Positions 5,849 to 8,875 of a stretch of DNA of 8,875 nucleotides are shown in pieces. Source of the DNA: Deltaproteobacteria bacterium (GTDB lineage Bacteria > Myxococcota_A > UBA9160 > UBA4427). The translations under genes were made by a program, and so were the position numbers. Position 1 is the stretch's first letter. Each line of letters begins with the position of its first letter. The notes beneath the pieces are model-generated. The model did no database searches. It worked only from the letters and a program-made list of their open reading frames with translations, and had not been told where the DNA came from. The stretch covers positions 1 through 8,875 of the forward strand of contig DRKE01000519.1 of assembly GCA_011051925.1 (NCBI GenBank). The letters are read 5' to 3'.

Positions 5849-6814
5849 ATGCGCCGAGCCGATCGGGTTCGGGTCGAGCTGCTCCTGGTCGTGCTCGCCG
5901 GGCTGTCTTCGGCCTGTTCGACGATCGGGATCGGCGGCGATCCCCTTTCCCGTCGCTTCGAGTCCGAAGACATCATCGGCCGCATCGCAACCCATCGAAT
6001 TCGGGGAGACGAGACCCTCCTCGACCTGACCCGCCCCTTCGAGCTCGGCTATGTTGAACTCGTCGCAGCCAATCCCGGCATCGACCCCTGGCTTCCGGGC
6101 GTCGGGAGGCGAATCGTGTTGCCGACCGCCCACGTCCTTCCTTCGGGACCCCGCGAAGGCATCGTCATCAACCTGGCCGACCAGCGCCTCTATTTCTTCC
6201 GCGAGGCGCAGGCAGCCGGTCCGGCGGCTTCATCGCGTCCTCGGGTGTTGAGCTTTCCGATCGGTGTCGGGCGGGATGGCTGGTCGACGCCCCTGGGCCG
6301 GACGCGGATCGTTCGGAAGCGTCGGGATCCGATCTGGTATCCGACGCGCTCCGCCCGGGCGGAAGATCCCAGTCTGCCCGCCGTCGTTCGGGCCGGTCCG
6401 GAGAATCCGCTCGGGAATCGGGCGCTCTACCTCGGCTGGCCGACCTATCTGATCCATGGCACGAACGAACCCGATGGCGTGGGTCGTCGGGTTTCCCGTG
6501 GATGTATCCGGCTCTACCCGGAAGGCATCCAGCGTCTCTTCGACGAGACCGCGATCGGCACCCCGGTCCGCGTGGTCGACGAGCCGGTCAAGCTCGGCTG
6601 GGTCGGACGAGACCTCTATCTCGAGGTCCATCCGACCCTCGACGAGATGGGCCAGATCGAAGAGAACGGGGTCCTCGACCGGATCCGGCCCGACGACCTG
6701 CGTCCGCGCATCCGGAAGTTCGCGGGATCCGAGCAATCGCGGATCGATTGGGCCGTCGCCTATCGCGTCGCCGCCGAGCGCCGGGGCATCCCGGTTCGGA
6801 TCACGCGCGACTGA
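5849..6814 (+). CDS. LysM-YkuD L,D-transpeptidase, ErfK/YbiS/YcfS type, probable lipoprotein
   Basis: A 321-residue protein. The N-terminus is a signal sequence with a candidate lipobox LSSAC, so Cys23 may be lipidated; Ser at +3 positions before it is a less usual residue, so simple export is an alternative. A LysM-like peptidoglycan-binding segment follows at about 45-95 (HRIRGDETLLDL, VAANPGIDPWLPGVG, IVLP). The YkuD domain spans about 103-245, with VINLADQRLYFF, the active-site TYLIHGTNEP containing His203, and VSRGCIRL with Cys219 and the conserved Arg221. A C-terminal extension of about 75 residues follows. This order is that of E. coli ErfK, YbiS and YcfS, which link the C-terminal Lys of Lpp to diaminopimelate in the wall; the adjacent Lys-ending lipoprotein fits that job. 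ATG 5849 was chosen because it begins the signal sequence directly; an in-frame GTG at 5795 would overlap the previous gene and bury the signal. A hairpin lies just after the stop. Confidence 0.9.
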   Translation: MRRADRVRVELLLVVLAGLSSACSTIGIGGDPLSRRFESEDIIGRIATHRIRGDETLLDLTRPFELGYVELVAANPGIDPWLPGVGRRIVLPTAHVLPSGPREGIVINLADQRLYFFREAQAAGPAASSRPRVLSFPIGVGRDGWSTPLGRTRIVRKRRDPIWYPTRSARAEDPSLPAVVRAGPENPLGNRALYLGWPTYLIHGTNEPDGVGRRVSRGCIRLYPEGIQRLFDETAIGTPVRVVDEPVKLGWVGRDLYLEVHPTLDEMGQIEENGVLDRIRPDDLRPRIRKFAGSEQSRIDWAVAYRVAAERRGIPVRITRD

Positions 6815-6819
6815 CCCGT

Positions 6820-6846
6820 GCCCGCCGTTCGAGTCGGAAGGCGGGC
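6820..6846. terminator. Hairpin between convergent transpeptidase and PilZ genes, candidate terminator
   Basis: GCCCGCC (6820-6826) pairs with GGCGGGC (6840-6846). After a one-base bulge, TTC (6828-6830) pairs with GAA (6837-6839), leaving a six-base loop. It begins five bases after the transpeptidase stop and lies before the convergent PilZ stop. It lacks a T-run; a ten-base palindrome GATGCGCATC (6847-6856) follows at once. It may serve as a bidirectional terminator. Confidence 0.45.
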
Positions 6847-6865
6847 GATGCGCATCGTGCAGTGA

Positions 6866-7432
6866 CTACAGTCTCTGCATGTCGGCGATCTTCCAGCCCG
6901 CACCGGCGCGGGCGAGGGCCCGGGCCCGGGCGCCGGCTTCCGTTTCACAACGAATGGTGAGAAGCCGGGATTCTGGCCGATCCCGTCTTCGCATCCGGAA
7001 ACGGAAGGTTCGGATCGGCCCGGAAGACGGCGCCGACGGATCCTCCGCGGAGACGTAGGCCGGCGCGATCGAGATCGACTCGCCGAGGCGCGGGCCCGCG
7101 CTCGGTCGGGCGATCCAGCGCTCGTATTCCGTACGGGGCGGCAGGATCTCGAGGCCCACGCCAGAGGGCACCGCAGCCTGCAGGCGGGAAGGAACGACGC
7201 GTCGCCTCGCGACACCCGCTTCGAGTCGGATGTCGGGACGATCCCCCGTGCCGGCGAAGAGGATCTCGACGACGCTGTTCGGTGTGGGATTGGCGAGCGT
7301 CTGGACGAAGAGACCCCGCTCCGAGAGATCGTGCACGATCCCGGGATACCGTTGCCCATGCAATGCGATTTCGCAGGTGAGGCGTTTCGGGATGCGGGGT
7401 CGACTGCGTTTTTCCATGGTCCTGATCAGCAT
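6866..7432 (-). CDS. PilZ-domain protein, candidate c-di-GMP effector
   Basis: A 188-residue protein. The N-terminal half (about 10-110) is a PilZ domain. It has the RxxxR motif at Arg13-Arg17 (RIPKR) and DxSxxG at Asp35, Ser37 and Gly40 (HDLSERGLF), the two signature elements that clamp cyclic di-GMP, so binding is probably retained. The C-terminal part (about 140-188) is basic and ends in a possible small second element, roughly LLTIRCETEAGARARALAR followed by AGWKIADMQRL, which I do not recognise. There is no signal peptide or membrane segment. PilZ proteins pass c-di-GMP signals to motility, polysaccharide or gene-control targets; none can be named here. The start is ATG 7430-7432; ATG 7415-7417 (MEKR) is an equal alternative, since neither has a well-placed Shine-Dalgarno. 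It lies 160 bases downstream of the glutamyltransferase gene on the same strand and may have its own promoter. Confidence 0.83.
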   Translation of the reverse strand: MLIRTMEKRSRPRIPKRLTCEIALHGQRYPGIVHDLSERGLFVQTLANPTPNSVVEILFAGTGDRPDIRLEAGVARRRVVPSRLQAAVPSGVGLEILPPRTEYERWIARPSAGPRLGESISIAPAYVSAEDPSAPSSGPIRTFRFRMRRRDRPESRLLTIRCETEAGARARALARAGAGWKIADMQRL

Positions 7433-7592
7433 GGCTCGGGTTGGACATCCGGTGCGCCTGGATCGTGCAGAGCGCCGTCGGGTGGGTGGGGTCGACCATC
7501 CCGGTGGTGACGCACGGATTCCGATCGGCTTCGAATTGCCTGCGTCCTGCGGACTGGATTCGGGTGGCGTGCGATGCGGTTTCGGATGGGGC

Positions 7593-8875
7593 CTACGGCA
7601 CGATCATGACGCAGCCATCCGCTCTCGGATCGGTGCCACCCCAGAGCACGCCGTCGCTCTCGCGCCGGATCATCTGGCCGCGTCCGAAGAGCACCTGGGC
7701 AAAGCCGCTGCTCGATCGGATCGGGTGCCCCATCTCTTCCAGTCGTTGGAGGGTTCGGGAGGGGATGCCGGGTTCGAGCTTGATGTCGCCGTTGGCGGTG
7801 CCGTCGGTGATGTTGAAGCGGGGCCGATCCAGCGCGGCCTGGGGATCCAGTCCATCGTCGGCCACGGCGACGACCACCTGGAGATGGCCCTGGGGCTGCA
7901 TGTAGCCGCCCATCACGCCGAAGGGGCCCCACAGGCTGCCGTCCGATTCGCGCGTGATGAGGCCCGGAATGATCGTGTGATAGGGGCGTTTGCCGGGTTC
8001 GAGCGCGTTGGGGTGGCGTGGATCGAGACTGAATCCGAACCCCCGGTTCTGGAGCGAGAAGCCCGTTCCTTCGGGCACGATCCCCGTGCCGAAGGCCATG
8101 TAGTTGCTGTTGATGAAGGAGCAGGCATTGCCTTCTTGATCGACGCAGCAGAAGTAGACGGTATCGGAGGCCGCGAAGGGGCGACCGAAACGGATATCGG
8201 GATTCGCGTGTCGGGGATCGATCTCGGCGAGACGTTCCTTCGCATAGGCGTCGGAGAGAAGCGCCTCGGTCGGGACCCGTTGCCGGGTCGGGTCGGCGAC
8301 GTGGTGTCGGGCATCGGCGAAGGCGAGACGCATGGCTTCGATCAGCCAATGGAGCCGCTCGGCGCCCAGCGGATCCTGGCCCGCCAGGTCGACGTTCCGA
8401 AGCAGGTTGAGCGCGAGCAGGCTGGCGATTCCCTGACCGTTCGGTGGACACTCCCAGACGCGCAACCCGCGGTACTCAGTCGAAATCGCCGTTTCCCAGC
8501 TGCTCTGATGACTCTCGAGATCGCTCATCTCGAGAACGCCGCCCTGGGCCCGGACCGTCGAGACGATGCGCTCGCCCAGCTCACCCGCGTAGAAGGCCTC
8601 TCGTCCGTCGCGTGCCAGCAGACGGAGAGATCGTGCGAGCGTGGGGTTGCGAAATCGCTCGCCCGGGCGGGGGGCACGGCCGTCGATCATCAATTCCCTG
8701 CCTCCCGGAGATCTTCCGAGCTGTGTCGCAACGCCGAGTGCCCACAAGCGGCTGTTGAAGGGAGCGACGGGGAAACCCTCTTCCGCGAGTCGGATCGCCG
8801 GCTCGAGGAGTTCGTCCATCGGTCGGCTCGCATGACGCGCATGCAGGTCGAACCAACCCGCACAGGCGCCGGGCA
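7593..8875 (-). CDS. Gamma-glutamyltransferase family protein, partial (N-terminal end outside the window)
   Basis: The frame runs from beyond the right edge to TAG 7593-7595, showing 426 residues; the ATG at 8817-8819 is internal, because family-like sequence (PGACAGWFDLH) continues before it. Family members are N-terminal-nucleophile enzymes made as a precursor that cuts itself into two subunits. They transfer or hydrolyse the gamma-glutamyl group of glutathione and related compounds, usually in the periplasm. Visible landmarks are ELLEPAIRLAEEGFPV, the ECPPNGQGIASL segment, the predicted processing site at SDTVYF with the nucleophile Thr encoded at 8160-8162, VDQEGNACSFINSNYMAFGTG, the PGKRPYHTIIPG motif, and a C-terminal GGTDPRADG. 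The C-terminal subunit would be 189 residues, a normal size. The missing N-terminus, roughly 110-150 residues by family length, would hold any signal peptide. The NSNYMAFGTG and KRPYHT features point to the broader YwrD-like branch more than to classic E. coli Ggt, from recall. Confidence 0.93.
   Translation of the reverse strand, partial: PGACAGWFDLHARHASRPMDELLEPAIRLAEEGFPVAPFNSRLWALGVATQLGRSPGGRELMIDGRAPRPGERFRNPTLARSLRLLARDGREAFYAGELGERIVSTVRAQGGVLEMSDLESHQSSWETAISTEYRGLRVWECPPNGQGIASLLALNLLRNVDLAGQDPLGAERLHWLIEAMRLAFADARHHVADPTRQRVPTEALLSDAYAKERLAEIDPRHANPDIRFGRPFAASDTVYFCCVDQEGNACSFINSNYMAFGTGIVPEGTGFSLQNRGFGFSLDPRHPNALEPGKRPYHTIIPGLITRESDGSLWGPFGVMGGYMQPQGHLQVVVAVADDGLDPQAALDRPRFNITDGTANGDIKLEPGIPSRTLQRLEEMGHPIRSSSGFAQVLFGRGQMIRRESDGVLWGGTDPRADGCVMIVP

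Noticed and set aside
4834..5985. A 383-residue minus-strand frame across the lipoprotein and first transpeptidase genes
   Set aside because: It covers two genes with clear signal sequences and catalytic motifs on the plus strand and has no domain-like sequence itself.
7433..7592. Possible small gene or terminator between the PilZ and glutamyltransferase genes
   Set aside because: No start with a ribosome binding site, no strong stem and no convincing promoter hexamers were seen in these 160 bases.
7426..8451. A 341-residue minus-strand frame overlapping the glutamyltransferase gene
   Set aside because: Its sequence is low-complexity Arg/Pro/His-rich and out of frame with the clear gamma-glutamyltransferase motifs.

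Overview
The window is GC-rich (about two-thirds G+C by eye) and densely packed, with bacterial gene architecture throughout. It carries an outer-membrane TonB-dependent receptor, a Braun/OprI-type lipoprotein and periplasmic L,D-transpeptidases, so the host is a Gram-negative (diderm) bacterium. The mix of TonB receptor, sterol-type P450 and PilZ protein would suit a myxobacterial or deltaproteobacterial-like lineage, but that placement is an impression and not shown by the sequence. There are no RNA genes, CRISPR arrays, insertion sequences or phage genes that I can see.

Layout. (1) 1-918, plus strand: the C-terminal beta-barrel part of a TonB-dependent receptor that begins before the window. 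(2) 955-3134, minus strand: a two-gene unit in which a type II NADH dehydrogenase is followed by an alpha/beta hydrolase through an ATGA stop/start overlap. (3) 3135-3439: a non-coding divergent promoter region. (4) 3440-4702, plus strand: a cytochrome P450 resembling the steroid/isoprenoid CYP124/125/142 group. (5) 4703-4929: a non-coding region with a CRP-like palindrome, a strong nested hairpin and a good ribosome binding site. (6) 4930-6814, plus strand: a three-gene operon of an Lpp/OprI-like lipoprotein and two YkuD-fold L,D-transpeptidases. (7) 6866-8875, minus strand: a PilZ protein and, upstream of it, a gamma-glutamyltransferase running off the right edge.

The most interesting part is region 6. 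It encodes a small outer-membrane lipoprotein with an unbroken heptad repeat and a C-terminal lysine. Immediately downstream come a YkuD protein whose active-site motif (GCIAVTN) resembles the Lpp-releasing enzyme YafK/DpaA, and a LysM-YkuD protein with the classic SRGCIR motif of the Lpp-attaching enzymes ErfK/YbiS/YcfS. In E. coli these functions are scattered over the chromosome. Here, substrate, candidate attaching enzyme and candidate releasing enzyme would form one self-contained envelope-tethering cassette. This reading is inference from motifs and gene order.

The other genes are ordinary family members: respiratory NADH oxidation (NDH-2), an unassigned hydrolase, a monooxygenase, a c-di-GMP effector candidate and glutathione or gamma-glutamyl metabolism. 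I see no sign that they form a pathway together.
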